From Enterobacter sp. 638 (lineage in GTDB: Bacteria; Pseudomonadota; Gammaproteobacteria; Enterobacterales; Enterobacteriaceae): a stretch of DNA of 64,000 bases. This document shows, piece by piece, positions 56,904 to 64,000 of the stretch. Below the pieces are notes generated by a model. It saw nothing but the letters and a program-made list of their open reading frames with translations, was not told the origin of the DNA and ran no database searches. Where the stretch lies: contig NC_009436.1 of the NCBI RefSeq assembly GCF_000016325.1, forward strand, positions 2,728,001 through 2,792,000, written 5' to 3'. Every line of letters starts with the position of its first letter. The first letter of the stretch is position 1. The position numbers and the translations under genes were made by a program.

Positions 56904-58175
56904 ATGAGCGAAGATACTATTAATGTAGATGGTCCTTCAGGCGGTAATAACACTGGTCATGGAAATGGAACAGGTGGCTCTGGCAATTCTGGCTCCAAGG
57001 ATAATAGTCATAACTCTGGAACATCTGCCCAAAATGCACAGGTATCAGCTGTATTCAACGATCCTGTTGTAAGGAAAAAAATTGTTGCGTTAAAAAAGGG
57101 TGCACTTTTGATGAATCCTAATGCCAAAGTTGAAGTTTTGGGTCTCACGAGCGCTGGCATGATCAATGTTTCAATCACAGGGTTAAATGCATATCAAGCA
57201 AGTACACTTGGTGTCACTGGGCTATTATCTCTTCGTCCAAGTAACGGTTCGGTATACACTTTTGGTGAAATCCCAACAGGTCATAAGCTAAGTGGTGCAA
57301 ATTCCAATAGTAAGGACTTACCTGGTTCGGTTTTAAATGGATTAATTGATAAAGCTGTTAATGAAGACAATAAAAACAATGCTCCTCCAACACTAGCTGA
57401 ACGTGTAGCAAAATTTTACCGGGACAGGCCATCGCAACAAGGATTAACTAACCTGTATAAAGAAACTCTTAAAACCGGAAAAATACCTAAGGCGGCTCGT
57501 GGTAACTTACTTACCAATCTGAATAAGTTGCTGGAAGAAGACAAGAAAAACGCACAAGCTGCTGCAAAAGCCAAAGTTGATGAAGGTTCTATTTTACAAA
57601 AAACTGGCGAAATTATTGCTGGTGTTGGTGAGGAAATTAGTAAGCATGCTGCTGTTCAGTTTAAAAATCATGCTAATAAAATTGCCAATGATCTGAAAAA
57701 CTTTCAGGGTAAGAAAATCCGAAGTTTTAATGATGCAACTACATCGCTGAATAAAATTGCCTCAAACTCAAGTTCAAAAATGAGCGCAGCTGATAAATCA
57801 GCAATTGTTAATGCGTTGAAGCATGCAAATGTTCAGGCACTTGCTAGTAATTTAGATAATCTCAGCCTCGCATTCAAAGGTGTCGATAAGACACTACTTG
57901 CAGGAAAAATTATTGATAAAATCAGAGTTGGATATGAAACAGGGAACTGGGGGCCACTTATTCTAGAAATTGAGTCATCGGCGCTTAGCGCTCTTACAAC
58001 AGCTGCCGGACTTGCAATTGTTGCATATTCTGCACCATTTATAGCTGCAACTGTTGGTCTTCCGGTAACGGCAATTACAGTAGCAGGAATCATTGCTGTA
58101 GGGATCGTGGCCTCTTTGATTGACGAAAATGTTGCGACAGCAATTAATAATGAGCTAATCAAACCTGCTCATTGA
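56904..58175 (+). CDS. Pore-forming colicin (colicin A-type pore domain, TonB-box N-terminus)
   Basis: 423 residues from the ATG at 56904 (AGAGGAA 7 bases upstream; an in-frame ATG 18 codons earlier lacks a ribosome site and overlaps the LexA box). N-terminus: MSEDTINVDG with a TonB-box-like DTINV (4-8), then a Gly/Asn/Ser-rich translocation segment to about 45. Residues about 47-200 form the putative receptor-binding part, not recognised. Residues about 228-423 align with the colicin A pore domain: IIAGVGEEI, NDLKNFQGKKIRSFNDAT, GYETGNWGPLILEIES, a hydrophobic hairpin at about 360-405 and the end NNELIKPAH. It kills related bacteria by depolarising the inner membrane. Induction by DNA damage is expected. 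No lysis gene is visible. Confidence 0.93.
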   Translation: MSEDTINVDGPSGGNNTGHGNGTGGSGNSGSKDNSHNSGTSAQNAQVSAVFNDPVVRKKIVALKKGALLMNPNAKVEVLGLTSAGMINVSITGLNAYQASTLGVTGLLSLRPSNGSVYTFGEIPTGHKLSGANSNSKDLPGSVLNGLIDKAVNEDNKNNAPPTLAERVAKFYRDRPSQQGLTNLYKETLKTGKIPKAARGNLLTNLNKLLEEDKKNAQAAAKAKVDEGSILQKTGEIIAGVGEEISKHAAVQFKNHANKIANDLKNFQGKKIRSFNDATTSLNKIASNSSSKMSAADKSAIVNALKHANVQALASNLDNLSLAFKGVDKTLLAGKIIDKIRVGYETGNWGPLILEIESSALSALTTAAGLAIVAYSAPFIAATVGLPVTAITVAGIIAVGIVASLIDENVATAINNELIKPAH

Positions 58176-58180
58176 ATTAT

Positions 58181-58207
58181 ACAGGCGCATCTGCGCCTGT
58201 TTTTTTA
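58181..58207 (+). terminator. Terminator of the colicin gene
   Basis: ACAGGCGCA TC TGCGCCTGT perfect stem followed by TTTTTT, 5 bases after the colicin stop and between the convergent colicin and immunity genes. Confidence 0.92.
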
Positions 58208-58744
58208 TTTTATAGCCAGATAAACAGCATATGCATAACTAAGTAAATAGCATGTCATAAAATAAATTGACGTGAATATCATGCCAAATAGCAACATAAT
58301 CAAAAAATCATTTTGGGACATTAAACCAAGAATTTTTTTTGCCTCGGTTAGCTCTACATCATTAAACACCAAAAGATATAATGCACATATGTATAACACG
58401 ACAAAACACATTAGAACACCGACCAGCTTTAATTTGCTTGCGATGATATTTATGTTGAGCTTTTCATGTGCGGAAATGAAGAAAACCGCCCCCCATAATG
58501 GAGCAAACTTGCTATAAAAACTAAAAACATGGCTTAACACAGGGCTATTAAAAGAAGTAAACCCTGGAATATTAACAGACATATCTGCTAAGGATTTTAG
58601 AAGAAGTGTATCTGGGAAAAACAGATGCATGACATATGCTAATACAATCGGAATTAAAGATAAAAACCATAAATTTAACATGATTTTTGTGGCTGGATTT
58701 TGACGTGTTTTAGAATTTGAAGCGTTAATCCTTGGATATCTCAT
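58205..58744 (-). CDS. Colicin A-type immunity protein
   Basis: 179 residues (colicin A immunity 178), with four hydrophobic helices (about IMLNLWFLSLIPIVLAYVMH, FAPLWGAVFFISA, LVGVLMCFVVLYICALYLLV, FLIMLLFGMIFTSIYFMTCY). Proteins of this family sit in the inner membrane and block the pore domain of the matching colicin, protecting the producer. It lies on the strand opposite the colicin, separated by a shared terminator, the standard layout for pore-forming colicins, and has its own constitutive promoter region to the right (AT-rich, not assigned). Low GC like the colicin. Confidence 0.9.
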   Translation of the reverse strand: MRYPRINASNSKTRQNPATKIMLNLWFLSLIPIVLAYVMHLFFPDTLLLKSLADMSVNIPGFTSFNSPVLSHVFSFYSKFAPLWGAVFFISAHEKLNINIIASKLKLVGVLMCFVVLYICALYLLVFNDVELTEAKKILGLMSQNDFLIMLLFGMIFTSIYFMTCYLLSYAYAVYLAIK

Positions 58745-58888
58745 GTAGTATGCCCCGCATTGAAACTTTCTAGGCTACCATACAATAAAATGCACTATAG
58801 AACTAATAATTAACAATATCTTATCTATTTACTCTATCACTAACGCAATTTATCGCCTACAAATTGCCTTAAAGTAGAAATCTTTATG

Positions 58889-59095
58889 TCACTGAGCGGC
58901 CATAAGGTTTGCAAAGTGATTTCGTCCATCGAACGTGGCTAGCACTACCACACCAGGAATAACCGGCAACGCGATATTGATAACCGCCCATCCACAGTCC
59001 GTTTCGATAACCCTGCAATTCATATCTACGCCACAAAGTTTATCGACCGTCAGGCGATCTTCTTCCTAATCTTTAGCTGGCGACGGGAATACCAT
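58889..59095 (-). pseudogene. UmuD-like (S24 family) protein remnant with an in-frame stop
   Basis: ATG at 59095 overlaps the stop of the upstream small gene (TAATG). The frame reads MVFPSPAKD, then TAG, then EEDRLTVDKLCGVDMNCRVI and about 38 further residues to TGA. The family start FPSPAxDY is typical of phage and plasmid UmuD-like proteins, so the TAG most likely replaced a Tyr codon. The remainder (ETDCGWAVINIALPVIPG, DGRNHFANLM) suits a truncated S24-type domain. Without suppression no full protein is made. It was presumably the second gene of an SOS operon. Confidence 0.6.
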
Positions 59096-59334
59096 TAGAA
59101 AATCCTCCCCATGTTTCTGAGTATCCAGTAACGGTTGGCGCTTTGGTCTGGCGTTTTGTCAGCAAAATTATTCTGGTACCGCTCTATCCACTCGTTCGCA
59201 TCTTTCCGGCTGAAGTGCCAGTTCAGGATGCCAAGCTCGCGAACAAAGTCATCCGTACGAAGGCACAGGTACCCTTTTGGGTTGCGTTGTATAGCAGAAT
59301 GGAACGCTGAGTTGATGTCTGTTTTACGGGGCAT
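59095..59334 (-). CDS. SOS-regulated small phage protein of unknown function
   Basis: 79 residues from the ATG at 59334, with GGAGG 5 bases upstream (MPRKTDINSAFHSAIQRNPK). No recognised domain; the charged, helical composition (WHFSRKDANEWIERYQNNFA) could suit a DNA- or protein-binding role. A perfect LexA box and a TATAAT -10 element lie directly upstream. Its stop overlaps the start of the UmuD-like remnant, so both belong to one SOS unit. Confidence 0.75.
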   Translation of the reverse strand: MPRKTDINSAFHSAIQRNPKGYLCLRTDDFVRELGILNWHFSRKDANEWIERYQNNFADKTPDQSANRYWILRNMGRIF

Positions 59335-59352
59335 TCTAACCTCCGGCAAATA

Positions 59353-59400
59353 CTGTATATATAAACAGTATAATTATAAGCAAAAGCAGATCAACTTCAA
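59353..59400 (-). promoter_or_regulatory. LexA-controlled promoter of the small SOS gene
   Basis: Minus strand: TTGAAG (59400-59395), 16-base spacer, TATAAT (59378-59373), then LexA box CTGTTTATATATACAG (59368-59353), a perfect CTGT-N8-ACAG match close to the long consensus. Confidence 0.85.
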
Positions 59401-59596
59401 AACATGTCTCCTGCTCGTTGATCATGGTCAGGTTGCTGTTATGATTATTATTATTTTTTTAGGAATGGTCTGATGACTATCTCGTTACGCACTGGTGATG
59501 CTCCGAATGACACGACTGGGTGCATGTCTCCAGCGAGTAAAGTGCTTTCACCACGATCATAATTGGGATTGTCATAATTATTTTTAGGGAGAGGGT

Positions 59597-60673
59597 ATGT
59601 CATCGGATCAGAGCATGGCAATCAACACGGTTGTTGGCGTAAAACCATGCAGAAATATATCCATTGAGTTACTGAGGATACTCTGCTGTTTCCTTGTTGT
59701 GGCGATACATGTTGCCCCGATGCATGATGCATATTTAAAGTTAGATGTTAGTTCATTTGAAAAAATGGAATCACTCCTAATACAGTCCGTCGTTAGATTG
59801 GGGCTCCCTGTATTTTTCATTATCAGTGGAATTTTTATTCTTAATGACAACAAGAAGGTAGGGATTGCTGGGTTTTACAGGAAGAGGCTTGTTGGGTTAT
59901 TAATCCCATTTTTGGTTTTTTCTGCCATTCATTATTTCATTGCTGGATATGGAATCAAGGAAGCTGAGGTTCCAGAGCTTTTACAGGGTTACTTAGTCGG
60001 CTTGCTGTCGAAAACTGGCATTGCAGTGCATTTCTGGTTTGTATACGTGATGCTCGGTATATACCTTGTTTCTCCAGCTTTCTCAATAATGTACTCAGGG
60101 ATCTCAGAGCGAGGGGCGGTGGTTATCTTTATTATCCTAATCGCTTCGAAATCTTATATCGTCTACTTTAGCTGGCTAATCCCAGGCCTTGAAATACCAA
60201 ATATTCCAACATGGCTTACCTACTTCCTTCTTGGAGGGTTAATTCCAAGACTCCCAAAAGTAAATAGTAAATGGCTACTTTTAGCGTTTGTAATCTCTTT
60301 CTGCCTAACATGCATCATGACTTATGTGCAGTTTTCTGGATTAACCAAGCTTTATTTAGCCCCATTTGATTCTGGGGTTAACATGCTTTTAATGTCTACT
60401 TCATGCTGCATGTTATTTTACTCTATGAGTATAACTGTGAATGAAAAATTAAGAAAAACAGTATGCTTTATTGCTTCTCTGTCATATGGAGTTTACTTAA
60501 TACATTTCCTGATATTGATAGAGATCGGAAGATATTTCGATATAACTTGGTATATACACAACCCAGTATTATACACGGTTCTTATGACTTTGGCTGTTTT
60601 TGCATCGGCAATGTTGGTTTCGGCTGTCATTAACAAACTGTTAGTGGATAGGGTTGTAAAATATTTTGCATAA
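59597..60673 (+). CDS. Acyltransferase 3 family protein, probable O-antigen O-acetyltransferase
   Basis: 358 residues with about ten hydrophobic segments and the full family signature: N-terminal SIELLRILCCFLVVAIHVAP with the catalytic His-like VAIH, RLGLPVFFIISGIF, and SYGVYLIHFLILIEI near the end. Similar proteins (for example Oac of phage Sf6) acetylate O-antigen sugars, changing serotype and blocking superinfection. AGGGAGAGGGT precedes the ATG. Its place at the end of the prophage next to tail genes suits a lysogenic-conversion gene. The acceptor sugar cannot be predicted. Confidence 0.85.
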   Translation: MSSDQSMAINTVVGVKPCRNISIELLRILCCFLVVAIHVAPMHDAYLKLDVSSFEKMESLLIQSVVRLGLPVFFIISGIFILNDNKKVGIAGFYRKRLVGLLIPFLVFSAIHYFIAGYGIKEAEVPELLQGYLVGLLSKTGIAVHFWFVYVMLGIYLVSPAFSIMYSGISERGAVVIFIILIASKSYIVYFSWLIPGLEIPNIPTWLTYFLLGGLIPRLPKVNSKWLLLAFVISFCLTCIMTYVQFSGLTKLYLAPFDSGVNMLLMSTSCCMLFYSMSITVNEKLRKTVCFIASLSYGVYLIHFLILIEIGRYFDITWYIHNPVLYTVLMTLAVFASAMLVSAVINKLLVDRVVKYFA

Positions 60674-60677
60674 ATAA

Positions 60678-60705
60678 ATGGCTCGCAACTACGAGCCATA
60701 TTGTT
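60678..60705. terminator. Bidirectional hairpin after the acyltransferase gene
   Basis: ATGGCTCG / CGAGCCAT stem with ATTGTTT on the plus strand; it lies between the convergent acyltransferase and zinc-ribbon genes. Confidence 0.65.
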
Positions 60706-60854
60706 TAATCCGCCTGTTCCAGGTAACCACATTCTTCGTCATCGCAGAACCACCAGAGTGAACCAATGTATTCTCTTTGACTCATTATACCGCCGCAGAT
60801 AGGACAAAATTTAACTGGAGATTGCGAGGTGTCTTTTGATTCTTCTTCACTCAT
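60705..60854 (-). CDS. Small zinc-ribbon phage protein
   Basis: 49 residues, MSEEESKDTSQSPVKFCPIC then GGIMSQREYIGSLWWFCDDE, with Cys pairs CPIC and CxxxxC (CDDEEC), a likely single zinc ribbon. GAGGAA lies 7 bases before the ATG. It begins 9 bases after the tail-fibre assembly gene on the same strand, so it is probably part of the late transcript. No function recognised. Confidence 0.7.
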   Translation of the reverse strand: MSEEESKDTSQSPVKFCPICGGIMSQREYIGSLWWFCDDEECGYLEQAD

Positions 60855-60863
60855 ACCATTTCC

Positions 60864-61289
60864 TCATACCGGATATCGTGACTTGGCTTGTTGTACATCA
60901 CTGGCATATTTTGCTTTTCTGGCAGAAATTTCGTTTCTGACCGCCAATTGTTTAATGGCCTCAGAAGGTCCGTCATTTACTATTGCTGCAAGATATGCTG
61001 TGTTAAGATCGTAAATGTCGCTTTTATACAAAGCCGACAGGTCAGAAATTACCTTTGCCAAAATAACTTGGTTAGATGGAGCTGGTTCATCAACCCAACA
61101 TAAACTCTCATTAATCATAGCCAGCATTTTGCCCAATGGCTTGTTGCCTCCACTGAACTGAATAGCTTCTTCATCGCTTATTTGAATGCCATCAACTGGC
61201 CATGTTCCAGATTTGATATAGTCAGGATATAAAATAGATGGGTAAATGGCATTCTCCAAAGGAGAATAAACGCTTAGAATTTCTGACAT
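60864..61289 (-). CDS. Phage tail fibre assembly protein (Tfa family)
   Basis: 141 residues from the ATG at 61289, one base after the tail-fibre stop. The early part (YSPLENAIYPSILYPDYIKS) and the C-terminal DLNTAYLAAIVNDGPSEAIK and RNEISARKAKYA match caudoviral tail fibre assembly chaperones that fold the fibre tip. The order fibre-tfa is that of Mu, P2 and SfV-like phages. Confidence 0.82.
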   Translation of the reverse strand: MSEILSVYSPLENAIYPSILYPDYIKSGTWPVDGIQISDEEAIQFSGGNKPLGKMLAMINESLCWVDEPAPSNQVILAKVISDLSALYKSDIYDLNTAYLAAIVNDGPSEAIKQLAVRNEISARKAKYASDVQQAKSRYPV

Positions 61290-61290
61290 A

Positions 61291-61980
61291 TTAACGCCCT
61301 TTTGCAATGTACGCTAAATTGAATCCCCCAGGACCTGACATCCTGGCTGTAAATTGCGTTCTGGATACACCTGGTGCACTTAAACCTATAGCTGGCATGG
61401 TTGTTGGCGATAGTTGGGACTCACCAAGATCAGCCATTGTCAGAACAATAGACTCGACCCTAGTTGGGAATGGAATTGGAAAAACGACATTAACCCCTGT
61501 TTGCCCTACAGGGAAACTAAAGGTTCCCCATTGCTCAATTGTACCGTCAGCCCCCCGACTCCATGCTGATTTTGGGTTAGTCCAGAGGGGGCCAACTTCG
61601 CTATAACTTGTAGTAAATGATGACATATCGGGAATTTGCCCCGCGCCCGTTCCGACCTCCCGCTTGGCAGCCTCTTTCAGGCCAAGGTTTGTAAGCGCCT
61701 CAGCAATTGCCGCTGCACCATCTGCTTTTATATCGGCGAACGGGTGCTGACGACTGAGGAACAAAGCCTTTAAAGCGGTGAGCAACTGATTATGTTTTGT
61801 TTTGTCCAGAACGATGCCTGTCGCTTCGACCACAGCAGCCAGCTCTTCCTGCAGCATGTCGAAGTAATCGTCATCAAGATCTGTCGCTGGAGTGCCTGTC
61901 TGAGGGTTTCCACGGGTAAAGCCGTTCTTTCCCGCGCCGAATTTATCTTTCTGCGCAGTGGATGTATCAATACGATGCAT
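61291..61980 (-). CDS. Phage tail fibre protein
   Basis: 229 residues. N-terminal region (MHRIDTSTAQKDKFGAGKNG, FTRGNPQTGTPATDLDDDYF) is the conserved baseplate-attachment part of Mu/P2/SfV-type fibres. The C-terminal half (SYSEVGPLWTNPKSAWSRGA, DGTIEQWGTFSFPVGQTGVN) resembles the gp53-like receptor-binding tip. It is short compared with full-length fibres (often 500 or more residues), so either a compact fibre or an internally deleted one. Confidence 0.85.
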   Translation of the reverse strand: MHRIDTSTAQKDKFGAGKNGFTRGNPQTGTPATDLDDDYFDMLQEELAAVVEATGIVLDKTKHNQLLTALKALFLSRQHPFADIKADGAAAIAEALTNLGLKEAAKREVGTGAGQIPDMSSFTTSYSEVGPLWTNPKSAWSRGADGTIEQWGTFSFPVGQTGVNVVFPIPFPTRVESIVLTMADLGESQLSPTTMPAIGLSAPGVSRTQFTARMSGPGGFNLAYIAKGR

Positions 61981-61991
61981 AATGTCTCCGG

Positions 61992-62573
61992 TTACGGATA
62001 TTTGAAGATTACGTAGGTATGGGACGGGCAGAGTTTACTGATAACGCACTCAGCAACCGTGTCCCCCCAGTGGCGGATCGGCGTGTCACAATCGTCCATG
62101 CAGGTCATCCAGGTTGCGTCCGTTGACGCTGGCATGTTCACCTGCCAGTAGTAGCGCCATTCCGTCGAGTAAGTCGCATCGGTACATGACGACGTGCACT
62201 TAAAGGGGCCTTTGTTGTAGCGGGTTATTGTGGCCCCTGGCTTTCCCAGCGCAGCCAGTTGCCTGAGATAAAAGTCTTCGTTAATGCCACCCGCAAGGTT
62301 TACCTTTGCGTCCAGTCGCTGTTGCCGCTGGCGCAGTGTTTGCGTTCCGACCGGAATACACTCATCCGGCAGGCCGCAGCACGTCTCCCAGCGGTTTATC
62401 AGTTCGGTTGTTGTTCTGGGGTCGATCTCCAGCATGAGGTCGTCGCCCCGCTGATGCACTCTCAGTAACGACGGTGCAGCCCCCTTAATTGCGGCATCAT
62501 CACTTGACCATGCGGGACCGGGAGGGAGCAGCGCCCCGAGCAGGTGAATATAATCATCTTCCGTCACGCCCAC
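61992..62573 (-). CDS. Phage tail protein, Mu gp48/YmfQ family (DUF2313)
   Basis: 193 residues. YmfQ-type pattern: [17 protein letters not shown] at the start, [17 protein letters not shown] in the middle, and Cys/Trp-rich C-terminal strands ([34 protein letters not shown]). It forms part of the baseplate of Mu-type contractile tails. It overlaps the gp47 gene end by 10 bases. Confidence 0.88.
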   Translation of the reverse strand: MGVTEDDYIHLLGALLPPGPAWSSDDAAIKGAAPSLLRVHQRGDDLMLEIDPRTTTELINRWETCCGLPDECIPVGTQTLRQRQQRLDAKVNLAGGINEDFYLRQLAALGKPGATITRYNKGPFKCTSSCTDATYSTEWRYYWQVNMPASTDATWMTCMDDCDTPIRHWGDTVAECVISKLCPSHTYVIFKYP

Positions 62574-63622
62574 GTGATCACCCCCAGCACCGCCAGCTCA
62601 TTCTTCGCAATCGTCGTGTCCCCTGCCGGGAAGATAAGCTTATGGCTGTGTTCACCAGCTGCAATTGAAATAGCTTCATTGATGCGCGAGAGTTCCAGCG
62701 TCCCTTCAGGGTAGCCGTCACGAAGGAGAAATGAACGGAGCTCAGCTTCAACAGCAGAACGTGTCGCAGGGTTGTCAGGATTTAAATCAATGGTGAAATT
62801 AATGATCTTAGCGGTGGCCTTGAAGACATAAAGGTCGGAACCCGCCACAGGCGCAAGAGGTTCAATATGAGCCTGCGCAGCCGTAACAGTTGCATCATCC
62901 AGAATCGGATTGATCAGATCGCTACTGGCCACCAGCACACCTACCGTACCCGTTCCCATCCAGTGACGGTAAGTCCAGGCGCGGGTAATGCCAGCGACCT
63001 CTTTCGCCCAGACAACATAATCACCATCTGCACCGCCCTGCGGCGTCCAGTAGTAGCGCTCCAGAACACGTGCGCGCCAGACCTCAAGATCTTCAGCATC
63101 AAATCCGCCGACAAGCGTGTCAGCCTGGCCGCCCGAAGGCAGGCCGTTAACAGGCGTTACCAGTGAAAGAAGAATGCCATCGTCAGTGTTACCGACAGCG
63201 CCCGTGACATTGCAGGAAACAGGGACTCGCAGCACACCTCCCGCACTGGTGGTGTCTTCAAGAGCGATGTATTGAACAAGATCATCGCGTTGGATAACTG
63301 CCCCGGCAGTCACCGTGAGATTGTTTGCCACACCGTCCCAGCGTATAAAGCCTGCGGCTTCGATAGCCGGTTTACGCGGGCAGCGCTTCATTGCTCCGTG
63401 GCGAACCAGCCAGGACTCATCGCATAAGTCCGGCAGCAGGTTCATCGCCAGATAATCGATATAGCCGTAAACCGTGTGCAGGGCTCCGGCATAGACCTTA
63501 GCCCTGACATCTTCATCCATCCGGCGAAGTTCATCGTTGATATCCAGGCGAGCAAACAGGTCTGTGCGGATCATGCTGATGTTTTCGGCCAGCGTGGGCC
63601 GCTGAAATTCACTGTCCGCCAT
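62564..63622 (-). CDS. Phage baseplate assembly protein J (Mu gp47-like)
   Basis: 352 residues. Baseplate J family: [16 protein letters not shown] at the start, GHxMxRxxR-like region ([20 protein letters not shown]), and the conserved [32 protein letters not shown], shown partly as [10 protein letters not shown] and [11 protein letters not shown]. It forms the baseplate wedge connecting tube and fibres. Its start overlaps the gp46 stop. Confidence 0.93.
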   Translation of the reverse strand: MADSEFQRPTLAENISMIRTDLFARLDINDELRRMDEDVRAKVYAGALHTVYGYIDYLAMNLLPDLCDESWLVRHGAMKRCPRKPAIEAAGFIRWDGVANNLTVTAGAVIQRDDLVQYIALEDTTSAGGVLRVPVSCNVTGAVGNTDDGILLSLVTPVNGLPSGGQADTLVGGFDAEDLEVWRARVLERYYWTPQGGADGDYVVWAKEVAGITRAWTYRHWMGTGTVGVLVASSDLINPILDDATVTAAQAHIEPLAPVAGSDLYVFKATAKIINFTIDLNPDNPATRSAVEAELRSFLLRDGYPEGTLELSRINEAISIAAGEHSHKLIFPAGDTTIAKNELAVLGVITWA

Positions 63623-64000
63623 GAGTGATCGCGCTCCATAAGTCGTTAAAGGATAAAGTCACAGGGCCGTCACGGTGCCAGAGCACGATGTGATTACCGA
63701 GTTCATTGATGCCGGTGCGCTGAATATCGATGTCGATACGTGAAACCACTCCATCGTCGAGCATCCACTGCAGCGCATCGCGCAGATAAGTACGCACCGT
63801 ATTTACCAGCGCGTTTGTCAGTTTGCTTCGCTGTAACATCCACAGCTTTGAGCCGTAGCGGTCGTTTACCACCACAGGCCAGGTGTCACCCCACCAGCCC
63901 ATAGGCACATCAGCGTTGTCATCAGGATCGGCGCGGCGGTGAGTAAACAGGGAAATCACCACGGCGCGGGTGAGCGGGTCGAGCGGTGAACTGGCGCTGA
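63609..64000 (-). CDS. Phage baseplate protein, Mu gp46/GPW_gp25-like (5' end outside window)
   Basis: The frame is open to the window edge: the codons upstream of an internal GTG read SPLDPLTRAVVISLFTHRRA, the typical family N-terminal region, so the true start lies beyond 64000. It continues DPDDNADVPMGWWGDTWPVV and ends ITHGGQ. Mu gp46-type proteins are baseplate wedge components next to gp47. Partial only because of the window end. Confidence 0.88.
   Translation of the reverse strand, partial: SASSPLDPLTRAVVISLFTHRRADPDDNADVPMGWWGDTWPVVVNDRYGSKLWMLQRSKLTNALVNTVRTYLRDALQWMLDDGVVSRIDIDIQRTGINELGNHIVLWHRDGPVTLSFNDLWSAITHGGQ

Larger units (their letters stand above)
55976..64000. mobile_element. 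Prophage (Mu/SfV-like tail, accessory end), integrated in sbcB; continues past the window
   Basis: The left boundary is the break in sbcB homology at about 55979-55990. Contents from the right edge inward: minus-strand baseplate/tail genes (gp46, gp47, gp48-like, tail fibre, fibre assembly), a zinc-ribbon gene, an O-acyltransferase, an SOS-driven small gene with a UmuD-like remnant, and a colicin with immunity. Average base composition drops markedly from 56 kb. No integrase is seen, so int and the other attachment site must lie beyond the window. sbcB is a known integration site of lambdoid phages including some Stx phages. Confidence 0.85.

Noticed and set aside
58272..58517. Plus-strand frame opposite the colicin immunity gene, considered as a lysis gene
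   Set aside because: No lipoprotein signal (lipobox) of colicin lysis proteins, no ribosome site, and it is antisense to the clear immunity gene.
59473..59562. 29-codon plus-strand frame (MTISLRTGDAPNDTTGCMSP...) before the acyltransferase
   Set aside because: An AGGA lies upstream, but the frame is short, has no recognised relative and could be chance; not enough to call a gene.
1..64000. CRISPR arrays, complete insertion sequences and rRNA genes
   Set aside because: Looked for regularly spaced repeats, transposase-like frames with terminal inverted repeats, and rRNA signatures; none were seen. Repeats found are the tRNA-Asn copies and one short hexanucleotide tract.

Overview
The window is chromosomal DNA from a member of the Enterobacteriaceae. 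Gene order and protein sequence follow Escherichia/Salmonella closely: fliF-R, rcsA-dsrB-yodD-dsrA, yedP-dgcQ-yodC-yedI-yedA-vsr-dcm-yedJ, mtfA-tRNA-Asn, nac-cbl, shiA-amn, yeeO, yeeX-yeeA-sbmC-dacD. Several insertions and paralogues are more typical of the Enterobacter/Lelliottia/Leclercia/Klebsiella side of the family. The genus is an inference; nothing in the window fixes it.

Layout. 1-9.6 kb: the flagellar operons fliF(partial)GHIJK and fliLMNOPQR (motor switch, export ATPase complex, hook-length control, export gate). 9.6-19 kb: regulators and housekeeping genes (RcsA, DsrA sRNA, the diguanylate cyclase DgcQ, the Dcm methylase with its Vsr repair nuclease). 19.3-20.5 kb: an OmpS1-type porin behind an AT-rich region. 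20.5-31.5 kb: a C4-dicarboxylate/fumarate respiration locus. It holds an orphan MurQ-like SIS protein, a DcuS/DcuR-type two-component system, an ApbE flavin transferase, a 926-residue three-domain NADH:fumarate reductase, a DASS-family carboxylate transporter and a class I fumarase. Together these could import a C4-dicarboxylate, interconvert malate and fumarate, and reduce fumarate with NADH in the cytoplasm, bypassing the quinone pool. 31.7-36 kb: a degenerate tRNA-Ser, mtfA, and nac-cbl between two tRNA-Asn copies, with a sigma-54 promoter and an NtrC site ahead of nac. 36-45 kb: a P-type ATPase with a universal stress protein, an RND efflux pair coupled to a membrane acyltransferase, and a PagP palmitoyltransferase. 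45.5-55.7 kb: shiA, amn, an aminopeptidase P, yeeO, two more tRNA-Asn genes, yeeX, yeeA, sbmC, dacD.

From about 55.98 kb to the right edge lies the tail-side end of a prophage. It interrupts sbcB after about 18 codons. It carries Mu/SfV-type baseplate and tail-fibre genes on the minus strand. Between these and the attachment junction it carries accessory genes: a small zinc-ribbon protein, an O-antigen-type acyltransferase, an SOS-controlled small gene followed by a broken UmuD-like gene, and a complete bacteriocin module. The module is a 423-residue colicin with a colicin A-type pore-forming domain, a Gly/Asn-rich N-terminus with a TonB-box-like motif, and a LexA box in its promoter, facing a four-helix-type immunity gene on the opposite strand. 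A colicin carried on a prophage in sbcB is the most unusual feature here. The fumarate locus is the second.
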